A DNA stretch of 64,000 bases from an uncultured Bacteroidales bacterium (lineage in GTDB: Bacteria; Bacteroidota; Bacteroidia; Bacteroidales; F082). The DNA is taken from contig OMYA01000002.1 in the NCBI GenBank assembly GCA_900315175.1, positions 1 through 64,000 on the forward strand, given 5' to 3'. Of this stretch, positions 42,082 through 52,710 are shown one piece after another. Below the pieces are notes generated by a model. That model was not told where the DNA came from. It worked only from the letters and a program-made list of their open reading frames with translations, and did not search any database. Position 1 is the stretch's first letter. Each line of letters begins with the position of its first letter. The position numbers and the translations under genes were made by a program.

Positions 42082-43896
42082 ATGCAAAAACTACTGAAAA
42101 CACTAACATTCCTTGTATTGATCATTACGATCAAAAGTAGTGTTTTTGCCCAAATCCCCGACTTTTTCAATGTGCCGCGAGCCGATGAAATCGGCGAGCG
42201 GCGTGACGGCTGCGACTATCTCATCATAACACCCGACAACCCGGCAATAAAAGAATGGGCCGACACACTGCGCAACTTCCGTGAGATCCAAGGCATCATC
42301 ACCAAAGTTATGCCCATGAACGCAGTCGGCGCCAACAACCCCGATTCCCTGAAGGCGTTCCTGCACCACGCCTGCGAAACATGGAACCCCACCCCCACTG
42401 CAGTGCTCCTGCTCGGCGACTACGCCACCGACTCCACCCAAGGCATCGTATCTTACGCCCTCACAGACCACCCCGACGGCAGCGCCTATGAACCGTATAT
42501 GGCCGACAACAAATTAGTCGACTTCAACAACAACGGCCTACCCGACATAGTGATGGCACGCATGCCTGCCGCCAACGGCACCGAAGCACATCGCATGGTG
42601 CAGAAAACAATCGAATACGAACGCCATCCTTACGACGACGAATATTACTATTCCCACGCCACAACAGCAATGGGATACCAACGCTCACGATGGTTCCAGC
42701 TATGCACCGAGATAATTGCAGGCTACCTCGAAAACAACGGCAAACTCGTTACCCACATCAACGGCATACACCAAGGAACACCCGATTCAGTGTGGTCTAC
42801 CGGCCAAAGAACCGAACAAGTCCTCGACTACTTCGGTCCTGACGGGCTAAATTACATCCCTGCCACCATGTCTCACCTCACCGACTGGAACGGAAACGCC
42901 AACATGATATCACAAGCCATAGAAAACGGCACATTCCTGTTCATTCACCGCGACCACGGCACCTACCAGACATGGGGAGAACCGGAATATTTCAACTGGA
43001 ATATCAACAGCCTCCACAACGACAAACTCACCTTCATCATGTCGGCAAACTGTCAGACCGGCGACTTCAGCTACGGCGCCGACACCACCGACTGCCTCGC
43101 CGAACGCTTCCTGCGCGTCAACAACGGCGCAGTAGCCATCATAGCAGCATCACAACTGTCGTATTCCTACGTCAACGACACCTACGTGTGGGGCTTCTTC
43201 GACTACCTCTACCCCGACTTCATGCCCGATTACGGCCCACAAAGCTTCGACTTCCAGTACCCGGCATTCGCCAACGCCTACGGCAAATACTTCCTGCAAC
43301 AGTCTTCATTCCCTTACAATGCAAGCATGAAGCCTTTAACACACAACCTATTTCATTATTTCGGCGACGCCTACCTGCAGCTTTATTCCGAAGTGCCACA
43401 ACATCTCACAATAACACATCCCGAAGCCATCGCATCCGGATCAACCTCATTGTCCATACATGCCGATGACGGCACCCACGTGGCATTATCCGTAGATAAC
43501 GTACTGATAGCACGAGGCAAATCGTACGGCGGCTCTGTAAACCTGCATTTCAGCAGCATCCTCAAAGACGGCGACAACGTCAAAGTGGTGGCAACAAAAC
43601 AAAACCATTATCGCCATGAAAGCCACATCACTGTCAGCGACTTCCTAAGCACCGACGAGAGCTTTGCCGACATATTCTCAATATATCCAAACCCGACCGA
43701 CAACATCCTCCACATCAGAGGCAACAATATCAAAAACATCAGGATTTTCAACGTTTTAGGGCAAGAAATCCCAACTGCAAACAACATCTCCGATGATGAT
43801 GTCATTGACATTGATTGCACCACCTTCAGCAGCGGCGTCTATTATATCACCATTTCAGGTGATAAAGCCGTCACAAAACGCTTCATAAAGCGATGA
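42082..43896 (+). CDS. secreted gingipain-like cysteine protease (C25) with T9SS sorting domain
   Basis: 604 residues. Signal peptide to about residue 23. Peptidase C25 catalytic domain with His292 (HRDHGTYQ) and Cys324 (IMSANCQTGDF); LLLGDYAT in the N-terminal subdomain is typical. T9SS sorting domain from ~525 (FSIYPNPTDNILHIR ... SGVYYITISGDKAVTKRFIKR). It is shorter than the gingipains and lacks haemagglutinin domains. Should be an exported protease. It precedes the T9SS genes porV and porU on the opposite strand. Confidence 0.9.
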   Translation: MQKLLKTLTFLVLIITIKSSVFAQIPDFFNVPRADEIGERRDGCDYLIITPDNPAIKEWADTLRNFREIQGIITKVMPMNAVGANNPDSLKAFLHHACETWNPTPTAVLLLGDYATDSTQGIVSYALTDHPDGSAYEPYMADNKLVDFNNNGLPDIVMARMPAANGTEAHRMVQKTIEYERHPYDDEYYYSHATTAMGYQRSRWFQLCTEIIAGYLENNGKLVTHINGIHQGTPDSVWSTGQRTEQVLDYFGPDGLNYIPATMSHLTDWNGNANMISQAIENGTFLFIHRDHGTYQTWGEPEYFNWNINSLHNDKLTFIMSANCQTGDFSYGADTTDCLAERFLRVNNGAVAIIAASQLSYSYVNDTYVWGFFDYLYPDFMPDYGPQSFDFQYPAFANAYGKYFLQQSSFPYNASMKPLTHNLFHYFGDAYLQLYSEVPQHLTITHPEAIASGSTSLSIHADDGTHVALSVDNVLIARGKSYGGSVNLHFSSILKDGDNVKVVATKQNHYRHESHITVSDFLSTDESFADIFSIYPNPTDNILHIRGNNIKNIRIFNVLGQEIPTANNISDDDVIDIDCTTFSSGVYYITISGDKAVTKRFIKR

Positions 43897-43916
43897 CGCT
43901 ATTCTGTAACAAAAAA

Positions 43917-43942
43917 AGAGACGAGCAAAACTGCCCGTCTCT
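43917..43942 (-). terminator. terminator of the porU-porV transcript
   Basis: AGAGACG/CGTCTCT stem between convergent genes; on the minus strand the T run follows (43909-43916). Confidence 0.75.
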
Positions 43943-43963
43943 CCCCATTACTAAATTCACCGT

Positions 43964-45175
43964 TTAATTAACTTTTTCCAATTTTGTGTTCTCGCCCCAT
44001 TTGTTGATATTGAAAGTGAGGTCGAAACGCAATGTTCCTTCCAAAGGATTTGTACCTGAGGTCGATTTTCCATTGACTGGCACGAGGTATGACACGTCGA
44101 GTGCAAACACGTTGTAACGCAAACCTGCACCGAATGTGAGATAACGGCGGTTACCTTTCATCTTTGACTCATGGAAGAAACCGGCACGCGCAGCAAACAC
44201 CTTGTTATACCAGTACTCAGCACCAACGCTGAAAGTAAACTCTTTCAACTCCTCGCTGAATCCGCCCGGCGCATCGTAGAACGACTGGATCATACCCTTA
44301 AGTACCGACACGTTAGGATCCATACCTTTCTCAATAATAAATCCTCCGTGACCATCAGGAATAGGGTTTCCCACACTGTCTCTCGCATAAATAGGTGGTG
44401 TTGGAACAAGCAACTTATTAATATCAATCGACAATGCGATAGAGTTGTATTCGTCAATATTTATCTTCAAAGATGGACCCAAACGCAAATTGGTCGGGAT
44501 GAAATCCGATTTCGAATTGGCATCGCTATAGTTCATCTTGCTACCCATGTTGGTGATTGCGACACCCCACGAGAAGTCTGCATCCACAGAACCGAGATAC
44601 ACTGGTCTTTGATAGTAAACACCGATATCTGCGGCTATTGACCATGCCGGAGTCGAATAGTTCTTAACGCCTTGTGTGAGGTTTGAGTAGATGAAACGTC
44701 CGGCAACTGCCGCTGACAAATAATCACCGAGCTTTCTTGAATAACAGAGGTCTACCGCAAACTCGTTAGGTCTGTATGTTCCGAGATCCTCATTGTTATC
44801 ACCTCTGAAATTGATGTCACCCAAATTGAAATAACGCAACGTACCTGCAATTGTTGACTTGCTGCTAACACGTTTTGACACTGCGAGATATGCGATATTC
44901 ATATCAGGAACGAGCTTTCTCAACCATGGAGTATATGCCAAACCAAGGCTCAAATCATCTTCTATAAAAGCATATTTGGCCGGGTTCCAGTGCATTGAAT
45001 AAACATCCGGAGATGTCGACACGCCCAAATCACCCATACCGGCTGAACGTGCATCAGGAGCAATCATCAATGCCGGCACTGCCGTTGGTATCACGTTATA
45101 CTCACTGTCTTGTGCTTTTGCTATGACACCAGTCATCAAAAGACATACTAAAACGACTAAAGATTTTTTAAACAT
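43964..45175 (-). CDS. porV: T9SS outer-membrane protein PorV (LptO)
   Basis: 403 residues. Signal peptide, then a FadL-like beta-barrel of the PorV family (APDARSAGMGDLGVSTSPDV, MHWNPAKYAF). PorV shuttles T9SS cargo from the translocon to the sortase PorU at the outer membrane. Encoded just after porU, 104 bases apart, as in other Bacteroidota. Confidence 0.95.
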   Translation of the reverse strand: MFKKSLVVLVCLLMTGVIAKAQDSEYNVIPTAVPALMIAPDARSAGMGDLGVSTSPDVYSMHWNPAKYAFIEDDLSLGLAYTPWLRKLVPDMNIAYLAVSKRVSSKSTIAGTLRYFNLGDINFRGDNNEDLGTYRPNEFAVDLCYSRKLGDYLSAAVAGRFIYSNLTQGVKNYSTPAWSIAADIGVYYQRPVYLGSVDADFSWGVAITNMGSKMNYSDANSKSDFIPTNLRLGPSLKINIDEYNSIALSIDINKLLVPTPPIYARDSVGNPIPDGHGGFIIEKGMDPNVSVLKGMIQSFYDAPGGFSEELKEFTFSVGAEYWYNKVFAARAGFFHESKMKGNRRYLTFGAGLRYNVFALDVSYLVPVNGKSTSGTNPLEGTLRFDLTFNINKWGENTKLEKVN

Positions 45176-45279
45176 ATACTTTTAAAATTATTCTGCAAAA
45201 ATAAACATTTATTCAATCAAACGAGCATTTAGTTGATATATTGTATAAAAAATTTCTTTTTTTCACCTTATTAATATTG

Positions 45280-48200
45280 TCATCTTGTAATGACCAATTT
45301 TGAATAGCCCGTATGCTTCTCGTTTTCGCTGTTTGTCACTGTAACATTATAGATATAAACGCCTGAAGGCAGTGCGGCTCCGTTGTCCGAAGTGCCATCC
45401 CAGACTATAGGTTCGATACGCGTCGAAGTGCCATATCTTCTGTCTTTTATCGTCTTCACAAGCTGTCCGTTGAGATTGTAAATACTGATGGCAATATCCA
45501 TATCCCCTTTCTGATTGTGTTCGAAGCAGAAACTCGTGTAACTTGTCATCGGATTAGGCGTATTATAAAGATTTTCAACGGTCAAATTACCACTTCTCAC
45601 AACAGTAAACTCCAATGAGACATTCGTGGAATTATTATAGATGTCCCACACTCTGAAATTCAGCTGATGTTTGCCCTCATTCAAGCCATACAGACGATAA
45701 GCTATTGTGCCATAATCATTTGCATTGACAGAATTCTCATAATATGAATTCAGATTGTACATCTTGCTGGTTGCTCCGCTCAATGTAACGGTAATATCAT
45801 GCCCAATGCCCGCTCCCGTGGTGTTGATTCCATGCTCATCCCTTATTATGGCATAAAACAGAGGATTCTCGTTGGTGATGCCCCCACTCACAAACAATGT
45901 GTCGTCGATGAAGATGCGAGCCTCAGGACCATCAACATCAGGCAGCGCCAAATCATTATAGCCACCGACGATGACATTCCCATACATTCCATTTGCATCA
46001 GTCTGATAATCAGTGGCATAGAAACTTATCAAACCTTTTCCGTATGCATAATTGATATCTTTCGGAACGGTAAACTCTATCGCAAACTCACCCGACTCTA
46101 CTGCCGCCACACCATCAAACAACAAACTGTTTCTCAATTTGAAATCCACTTGGGAAAAACCTTTGTCGCCTTTGGTGCGATATGTGTTTTCCTTGTCGTA
46201 AACAGACACTCGCACCACTCCGTTGAAATCAGTCATCAGCTCACCGAAATTATCTTGCAGTTCTCCGCGCAACTCTATTGTACTCAATGCTTTCAGCGTA
46301 TCATTATAGCAAACGGTATCAGCTGGCGGAGTGACAGGCTTCCCGTTGATTTTTGTCAAAACGACGTTGTTTTTAGGATATGCGAGACGCAGCGCAGGGT
46401 CGCCAAATAGCGTGAACACCCTTGTGTATGTACTTGCATCATCTTGCTTTGCGGCATAGAATATATCGCCCATCGTAGGATATTCGCCACCTTGCATCAT
46501 AAACATCCTTTGGAACGTCCTTCTAAGCAACGGACCACTACCGCCAGTGGTTCTCGCTGTGGTTATCATCGCTATCGCCCCTCCCCTTGGGTTGGTAAAC
46601 GTCAACTCACCAGCCGATGTCCTCGTATGGTCGTCAAAACGGCTGAATTCACATGTAGCTGTCACGAAAAGCGGAAACATCGGCATATTTTGCCATGAAA
46701 CCACATCATCGATGGTCAGGATTCGCTCATCGCCAAGTCCAATTTCACCACCATGTCCGTTGTAACCCAACACCAGCGTGCCTTTCTCAATCCTGTTTGT
46801 GATTGCTTCGTTGATTTCAGGACATCTCTGCCCGCTCGCCGTCGCAACCTGGTTGTAAGCGTCAAGATATATCTTATCAATGATGACATCACCGCCCCAT
46901 CTAGGTATCTCTCTTGCTAAAGTCTCACAATTGCTGATAAACTCAGACGATTCATCATCACACATCAAAGTGACAACATTGCGCCAGTCGTTCATCGACG
47001 CGGAATTCTTAGCCAGATACGCCTCGATTTTGTCAACGACTCCTGTTGCCATATCCTGCGTCGATACCGGCATTCTTCCTATCGGAAGATCTACCATCGA
47101 TGGTCTCGACGAGCTTGCTTCCGGATTCATATCGCCCTCCGTGTCACCCATACACACATAGAAATCGTCTGTCACGACAGAGCCTAAATAGCATGCGTTA
47201 AACGACTCCCATGAAGGGATGAAACACACGTCAGAGTTCTTGTAATCATATGAAGCATCACCAATAAGCAAGACATATTTCAAACCTCTGTTATAAAGCA
47301 TCCTGACAAAATTGCGGATACCTGCCACATCCATGGCTCCGCACGAAAACTCATTATAGATGTATTGTGGCTGGACAATCTCTATATTCAAATCATCAAT
47401 AGCCGCATGAATATCCCTGATACGTTCAGCCTGCGACTGGAAATTCGGATGTGTGACAATCAGATAATCAACATTTTGCAGTGCATGAAGATTCTGATTT
47501 GCCACCTGTCCGACAAATGTCGGAGTGTAGAAACTGTTTCCGTCAAACGCCACAAACTGATTGTTCACATTTCCAAACACTTTGAAGGTCAGTACAGAAG
47601 AAGCGACTGAGGTGCTCAAAACCGTAGGGTTTATTGGGTCTGTGACATTCCAAACCTTCAACGCATTTGTCGCATTCTGCAGCCTGTACTCATAAATAGC
47701 ATCCGCAACGAAACATTCAGGATTTCTGAATGCCATAAGATTGCCAGTCATGACAAGATTTCTCCATACATTGACAGACAAATAGTCCATCCATGCTACC
47801 GATGACGCCGCTGACCTCGAATACTTAGCGGTTATCTTGATAGGATTTCCAGTGATAGCAAATTCACGTTTGCATGTCGTATCCCAACGCGCATAATAAG
47901 ACGTACTTGACAACTCAAAATTCTTGGAATAGATTACATAATTATTGTGTCTCAATGACATAGAGGCACTTGAAGCGTTTTTCGATGCCATGGAAACCGA
48001 AAGTTTCGCATTCCTTGTCGTAATCAAATTGCTGAAAGCAAACTCATATTCTCTCTGCAATGTAAGGTCAAATTTATCGAAAAACCACGTACAGCCCATG
48101 TTGTTGATATTCACTTCATCAACATCAATCACCTGATAATCAATAAATTCCGTAACTGTAGACGTAGTGGCGCCTTGTGGAGCCTCCTCTATCTGCAAAC

Positions 48201-48678
48201 GTCGTCCCGGCTCATCGCCAACGGTCAGAAACGCATAAGTGCAGTCGGTATAAGGATTTTTCACATGACCATAATACCTCATAGACACGTAATATTTCCA
48301 CACGACAGGCCCTCTCGCATAAAACAGAATATAGTCGTTAGCATTAAAAACACCGTCGTCCTCTCCTGACACGAAAATCGGGATTTCGTAAAGGTCATCA
48401 GGATAATAATCCTTGTTTATCTTAGGCAGTGTACCGCCTCCATTATGATAAATACGGATGTTTCTCGGATTGATATTGGCCACATCCACACCCATAGTTA
48501 CCAAATCGGCATAGGTAAGCTTATATATTCCCGTCGACGAAATTGCCATCTTATACCACACGCCGCTGCTGAGCACCGAATTCTCAGCCGATGCATGGCC
48601 ATTTGCCGCTAAAATCAACACAAACAGCGACAAAAAAACTCTTAAAAACCTTTTCAAATACGTAAATTTTATATACAT
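45280..48678 (-). CDS. porU: T9SS sortase PorU (C25 family)
   Basis: About 1130 residues. C25 protease-like core with LVLGYNGHGGEIG (His) and TATCEFSRFDDH (Cys), the transpeptidase residues that cut cargo sorting domains and attach the anchor. C-terminal FlgD-like sorting domain. Start is uncertain: a -7 element TATTTTTG (minus strand 48690-48683) leaves almost no leader for the ATG at 48678; a TTG at 48657 would open a fine signal peptide (MKRFLRVFLSLFVLILAANG) with a normal leader. Pairs with PorV and processes the T9SS cargo encoded in this window. Confidence 0.93.
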   Translation of the reverse strand: MYIKFTYLKRFLRVFLSLFVLILAANGHASAENSVLSSGVWYKMAISSTGIYKLTYADLVTMGVDVANINPRNIRIYHNGGGTLPKINKDYYPDDLYEIPIFVSGEDDGVFNANDYILFYARGPVVWKYYVSMRYYGHVKNPYTDCTYAFLTVGDEPGRRLQIEEAPQGATTSTVTEFIDYQVIDVDEVNINNMGCTWFFDKFDLTLQREYEFAFSNLITTRNAKLSVSMASKNASSASMSLRHNNYVIYSKNFELSSTSYYARWDTTCKREFAITGNPIKITAKYSRSAASSVAWMDYLSVNVWRNLVMTGNLMAFRNPECFVADAIYEYRLQNATNALKVWNVTDPINPTVLSTSVASSVLTFKVFGNVNNQFVAFDGNSFYTPTFVGQVANQNLHALQNVDYLIVTHPNFQSQAERIRDIHAAIDDLNIEIVQPQYIYNEFSCGAMDVAGIRNFVRMLYNRGLKYVLLIGDASYDYKNSDVCFIPSWESFNACYLGSVVTDDFYVCMGDTEGDMNPEASSSRPSMVDLPIGRMPVSTQDMATGVVDKIEAYLAKNSASMNDWRNVVTLMCDDESSEFISNCETLAREIPRWGGDVIIDKIYLDAYNQVATASGQRCPEINEAITNRIEKGTLVLGYNGHGGEIGLGDERILTIDDVVSWQNMPMFPLFVTATCEFSRFDDHTRTSAGELTFTNPRGGAIAMITTARTTGGSGPLLRRTFQRMFMMQGGEYPTMGDIFYAAKQDDASTYTRVFTLFGDPALRLAYPKNNVVLTKINGKPVTPPADTVCYNDTLKALSTIELRGELQDNFGELMTDFNGVVRVSVYDKENTYRTKGDKGFSQVDFKLRNSLLFDGVAAVESGEFAIEFTVPKDINYAYGKGLISFYATDYQTDANGMYGNVIVGGYNDLALPDVDGPEARIFIDDTLFVSGGITNENPLFYAIIRDEHGINTTGAGIGHDITVTLSGATSKMYNLNSYYENSVNANDYGTIAYRLYGLNEGKHQLNFRVWDIYNNSTNVSLEFTVVRSGNLTVENLYNTPNPMTSYTSFCFEHNQKGDMDIAISIYNLNGQLVKTIKDRRYGTSTRIEPIVWDGTSDNGAALPSGVYIYNVTVTNSENEKHTGYSKLVITR

Positions 48679-48682
48679 TCTG

Positions 48683-48690
48683 CAAAAATA
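48683..48690 (-). promoter_or_regulatory. -7 promoter element for porU-porV
   Basis: Minus-strand TATTTTTG matches TAnnTTTG; it bears on the choice of the porU start codon. Confidence 0.55.
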
Positions 48691-48888
48691 CACAATTTTT
48701 CAGTATTGAAACGTTCAACAAGTAATATTATTGTTAAAAAAAATTAAAAAAAGCTTCATTTCAAAAGGAAAAAAGTCGTATAATTGCAGCTTGAAAATTT
48801 AAGGGCAAAAAAAGTCATTTTTTTATCTGCATATGCAATAAATATGATGATTTTCAGTTAATGAATAGAAAATAAAACACGAACGAAA

Positions 48889-50229
48889 ATGCATAGAAAG
48901 TTAAGATTAAGCGCTATTTTGGCAATTTTTTGTTGCAGCATCATGTTAGTTTCATGTGGAAGCTTCGGCAAGAAAAACAAGGCCGGCAAATCAAGCACAA
49001 CCGGTTGGAACTACAACGACCCTAATTACGGTGGATTTAACGTCACCAAGGCAACCAACCAGAAGACAGGTCCGGGTCTTGTGCCTATCGAAGGCGGCAC
49101 TTTCACAATGGGTGCAACACAGGAAAACGTTTATTATGAATGGGACAACACACCACGTCAGGTCACTGTTTCATCATTTTATATGGATCAGACCGAGGTC
49201 AGCAACCTCGATTATCTTGAATACATCTTTTGGCTGAACCGCATCTACGGAAGCGATTATCCTGAGATGATCACCAAGGCATTGCCAGACACAATGGTGT
49301 GGCATAACTCAATGTCGTACAACGAGCCTATGGTGGAGATTTATTTCCGTCACCCTGCTTACCGCGACTACCCTGTCGTCGGCGTGTCATGGCTGCAGGC
49401 TAACGACTACGCTTTGTGGCGTTCAGACCGCGTCAACGAGATGCTTCTCATTGAGGCTGGCGTGCTGAAATTCGACGACGGCCAGAATAGCGAGCACTTC
49501 TTCACAACCGACGGTTATCTCGCAGGCACATATACTGGTGTCGTGGCAGAAGGCAAAAAGAACGCCAAGATGGAAGACGGCATCATCCTTCCTAAATATC
49601 GTCTCCCCACCGAGGCTGAATGGGAATATGCAGCACTCGCACTCATCGGCAACACCACAGGCGAGAGCATTAAAGACCGCAGAGTTTATCCATGGAACTC
49701 CGACGGCTTGCGCTCACAAGACAAAAACTATATGGGAAGCTTCATGGCTAACTTCAAGAGAGGCAACGGCGACTATATGGGCATCGCCGGCAGTCTCAAC
49801 GACGGCGCAGCATTCCCAGCACCAGTGATTTCATACTGGCCTAACGACTTCGGTCTCTACAACATGGCAGGCAACGTCTCAGAATGGGTACTCGATGTTT
49901 ATCGCCCACTCTCATTCGAAGACTTCAGCGACCATAATCCATACCGTGGCAACGCCGAGAACCTCAACTACAGAGACGGCGACTATATGTCAACAATCCA
50001 GAGCGACTGGAACAACAAGGAAGACATCGACTACACAAGCCAGATGTACGACTATGGCAAGACCACTTTAATTTCCGACCATTCACGCGTTATCAAAGGC
50101 GGTTCATGGGCAGACGGCCCGTATTACCTCAGCCCTTCTGTACGCCGCTACATGGATGAAAACGAGGGTTCGGCAACAGTCGGTTTCAGATGCGCCATGA
50201 ACATGATTGGAGCAGCGGTAAAGAAATAA
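48889..50229 (+). CDS. gldJ: T9SS/gliding lipoprotein GldJ-like (formylglycine-generating-enzyme fold)
   Basis: 446 residues. Lipoprotein signal with Cys23 (MLVSCGS). FGE-sulfatase-like fold (IEGGTFTMGATQENVYYEW, RLPTEAEWEYAA, NMAGNVSEWVLD, VIKGGSWADG, VGFRCAMN). GldJ and GldK share this fold; the divergent neighbours porU-porV and the downstream murF match the porV-porU-gldJ-murF order I recall from Flavobacterium, favouring GldJ over GldK. It is an outer-membrane lipoprotein needed for T9SS function. Confidence 0.85.
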   Translation: MHRKLRLSAILAIFCCSIMLVSCGSFGKKNKAGKSSTTGWNYNDPNYGGFNVTKATNQKTGPGLVPIEGGTFTMGATQENVYYEWDNTPRQVTVSSFYMDQTEVSNLDYLEYIFWLNRIYGSDYPEMITKALPDTMVWHNSMSYNEPMVEIYFRHPAYRDYPVVGVSWLQANDYALWRSDRVNEMLLIEAGVLKFDDGQNSEHFFTTDGYLAGTYTGVVAEGKKNAKMEDGIILPKYRLPTEAEWEYAALALIGNTTGESIKDRRVYPWNSDGLRSQDKNYMGSFMANFKRGNGDYMGIAGSLNDGAAFPAPVISYWPNDFGLYNMAGNVSEWVLDVYRPLSFEDFSDHNPYRGNAENLNYRDGDYMSTIQSDWNNKEDIDYTSQMYDYGKTTLISDHSRVIKGGSWADGPYYLSPSVRRYMDENEGSATVGFRCAMNMIGAAVKK

Positions 50230-50251
50230 GAAATTGAATATCAAATAATTA

Positions 50252-50277
50252 AGCCGTCGTAAATGACGGCTTTTTTT
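50252..50277 (+). terminator. terminator after gldJ
   Basis: AGCCGTC/GACGGCT stem with a six-base loop and a seven-T run, immediately upstream of murF. Confidence 0.85.
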
Positions 50278-50291
50278 ATAAAAATCCAGAT

Positions 50292-51575
50292 ATGAGCACT
50301 ATTGAGAAGATTTATGAGCTTTATCAGAAGGCCTACGCCGTCACCACCGACAGCCGCACCGTCACACCAGGCTGCATCTTCGTGGCATTGAAAGGCGAAC
50401 ATTTCGACGGCAACGACTTCGCTTTGAAGGTCGCAGAAGAAGGCATCGCAGCTTGCGTGATAGCCGACAGGCAGGACCTTCCGAAGCGTGACGGGTTATT
50501 TGTCGTTGAGGACAGTCTGAAAGCGTTGCAGGAACTGGCAAAATTTCACAGAGAAAAGCTGGGATTGCCCATCATCGGAATAACCGGAACCAACGGCAAG
50601 ACAACCACTAAAGAACTCGTATCTGCGGTCTTGGCAAAAAAATACAACATCGTTTTCACACAAGGCAACTTCAACAACCAACTCGGAGTGCCTCTTACGC
50701 TGCTCAGAATCAAACCCGACACCGAAATGGCAGTGGTTGAAATGGGTGCCAGCCATCCAGGCGATATCGACGAATTAACGAATCTCGGCGAGCCAAACTT
50801 CGGAATCATCACCAACATCGGACGCGCTCATCTTCGTGACTTCGGCGGCTACGAAGGCGTCATCAAGACCAAAAACGAGATGTATCAGTATATCTCCACT
50901 CATAAAGGATTGCTCTTCGTAAACAAAGACAACGAGCTTCTAATGGAACTCGCCTGTAATATAAATAAGGTGACTTACGGAACCCGCAACGACGCCGACA
51001 TCCAAGGCAGGATGCTCTCAGCAAATCCATACCTTTCGGTCGAATGGAACGGACATAAGATTAACACCCAACTGGTTGGCGACTATAACTTCGAAAACGT
51101 AATGGCGGCAATATGCATCGGAACTTATTTCAAAGTGGCAGAAAACGACATCGTCGAGGCTTTGTCATGCTACTGCCCCACCAACAACCGCTCACAAGTG
51201 ATTGAAACGGGCAAAAATCGCGTGATTATGGACGCATACAACGCCAACCCGACCAGCATGAGCCACGCCATCAGAAACTTCAGAAACATCTGCAGCGACC
51301 ATAACGTGCTGATTTTAGGCGATATGCTCGAACTTGGAGAAGAATCAGAAAAAGAACATAAAGCAATAATTGAGCTTCTGAAAGAGCTCAAATTCCAACT
51401 CGTGTTTCTCGTGGGTTCGGAATTTGCAAAAGTCTCTTCAGATTCAACATTCTTCAGAGTAAACGATGTTGATAAACTGATAAGATACATTACCCTTAAT
51501 CCTGTTTCAGGCTACGACATCCTCGTGAAAGGCTCCAACGGAATCCACCTCAACAAAATCATCGATTCGTTGTAA
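50292..51575 (+). CDS. murF: UDP-MurNAc-tripeptide-D-alanyl-D-alanine ligase MurF
   Basis: 427 residues. Mur ligase ATP site GTNGKTT at 99-105; central LAKKYNIVFTQGNFNNQLG and C-terminal MDAYNANPTSM motifs are typical of MurF. It adds D-Ala-D-Ala to the peptidoglycan precursor in the cytoplasm. Its stop overlaps the anmK start by one base. Confidence 0.94.
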   Translation: MSTIEKIYELYQKAYAVTTDSRTVTPGCIFVALKGEHFDGNDFALKVAEEGIAACVIADRQDLPKRDGLFVVEDSLKALQELAKFHREKLGLPIIGITGTNGKTTTKELVSAVLAKKYNIVFTQGNFNNQLGVPLTLLRIKPDTEMAVVEMGASHPGDIDELTNLGEPNFGIITNIGRAHLRDFGGYEGVIKTKNEMYQYISTHKGLLFVNKDNELLMELACNINKVTYGTRNDADIQGRMLSANPYLSVEWNGHKINTQLVGDYNFENVMAAICIGTYFKVAENDIVEALSCYCPTNNRSQVIETGKNRVIMDAYNANPTSMSHAIRNFRNICSDHNVLILGDMLELGEESEKEHKAIIELLKELKFQLVFLVGSEFAKVSSDSTFFRVNDVDKLIRYITLNPVSGYDILVKGSNGIHLNKIIDSL

Positions 51576-52657
51576 TGACCAAGAAAACCAACATAATCGG
51601 ACTGATGTCAGGCTCTTCGCTCGACGGTATCGACCTCGTAGATGCCGATTTCTGGAACGACGGCAAATGGCACTTCGAAATCGTCGCAAAAGACAATTAC
51701 GACTACGACAATTATTGGAAAAAATCATTGTCAGATGCATTTTTTACCGATTGTGTAAAGATGGATGGAAATCCGTCTCTGAAACGCCTGGACATAGAAT
51801 ATGGACACTTCCTTGGTCAGGTTACAAAACAATTCATCGAAAAATTCAATTTGAAACCGGAATTTGTCGCCTCACATGGACACACCATATTTCATAAGCC
51901 TCAAGAGCACTACACTTTGCAAATCGGTGACGGTCAAGCACTTGCAAACGAATGTGGTGTCACTGTCATCAACGACTTCCGCACCGATGACGTGTTGAAA
52001 GGCGGTCAAGGCGCACCTTTGGTGCCAATAGGCGACAAATTATTGTTCTCCGACTACCCTGTCTGCCTCAACATAGGAGGCATCGCCAATGTTTCCTACG
52101 ACATTGACGGTCAACGCATTGCGTATGATATCTGCATCGCAAACCAAGCGTTGAATTATTTGGCAAACAGATTATCCATGCCCTACGACAAAGATGGCTT
52201 AATCGCACATTCAGGAGTCATTGACCATCAATTGTTAACCTCTTTGAATTCACATCCTTTCTATTCGCAAAAATATCCAAAATCATTGGGCCGCGAATTC
52301 TTTGAGGAAAACATAAAACCATCGTTAGAACATCGCGACGATATCGCCAACATGATGGCGACTTTTGTGGAACATATTGCGATACAAATTGGCGCATCTG
52401 TAGAGACTATGTGCACATCGTCTCTCATGTTGATAACCGGTGGTGGGGCTAAAAACAAATATCTTGTCGAGCGTATTCAGGCACACACAAAACACCATGT
52501 CGTAGTGCCTTCAAATGACATCATCGACTACAAGGAGGCTCTGGTGTTCGCTTTCCTTGGTTTGCTTCGCAGCTATAACGAAATCAACGTATTGAAATCA
52601 GTAACGGGTGCGGAATCCGATTCATCATCTGGCAAGATCTTCCATCCGGACAAATGA
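51575..52657 (+). CDS. anmK: anhydro-N-acetylmuramic acid kinase
   Basis: 360 residues. Family motifs: GLMSGSSLDGIDL at the start, SHGHTIFH, NIGGIANVSY, LITGGGAKN. It phosphorylates 1,6-anhydroMurNAc to recycle cell wall. Translationally coupled to murF (TAATG), a sensible pairing of wall synthesis and recycling. Confidence 0.92.
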   Translation: MTKKTNIIGLMSGSSLDGIDLVDADFWNDGKWHFEIVAKDNYDYDNYWKKSLSDAFFTDCVKMDGNPSLKRLDIEYGHFLGQVTKQFIEKFNLKPEFVASHGHTIFHKPQEHYTLQIGDGQALANECGVTVINDFRTDDVLKGGQGAPLVPIGDKLLFSDYPVCLNIGGIANVSYDIDGQRIAYDICIANQALNYLANRLSMPYDKDGLIAHSGVIDHQLLTSLNSHPFYSQKYPKSLGREFFEENIKPSLEHRDDIANMMATFVEHIAIQIGASVETMCTSSLMLITGGGAKNKYLVERIQAHTKHHVVVPSNDIIDYKEALVFAFLGLLRSYNEINVLKSVTGAESDSSSGKIFHPDK

Positions 52658-52710
52658 AAAACGGCCCGCATTACGCGAACCGTTCTTACTATTAACACTA
52701 TCATTAACTA

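Noticed and set aside
48889..50229. Formylglycine-generating enzyme (sulfatase activator)
   Set aside because: The fold matches, but it is a lipoprotein next to porU/porV and murF, which identifies it as GldJ/GldK-type.
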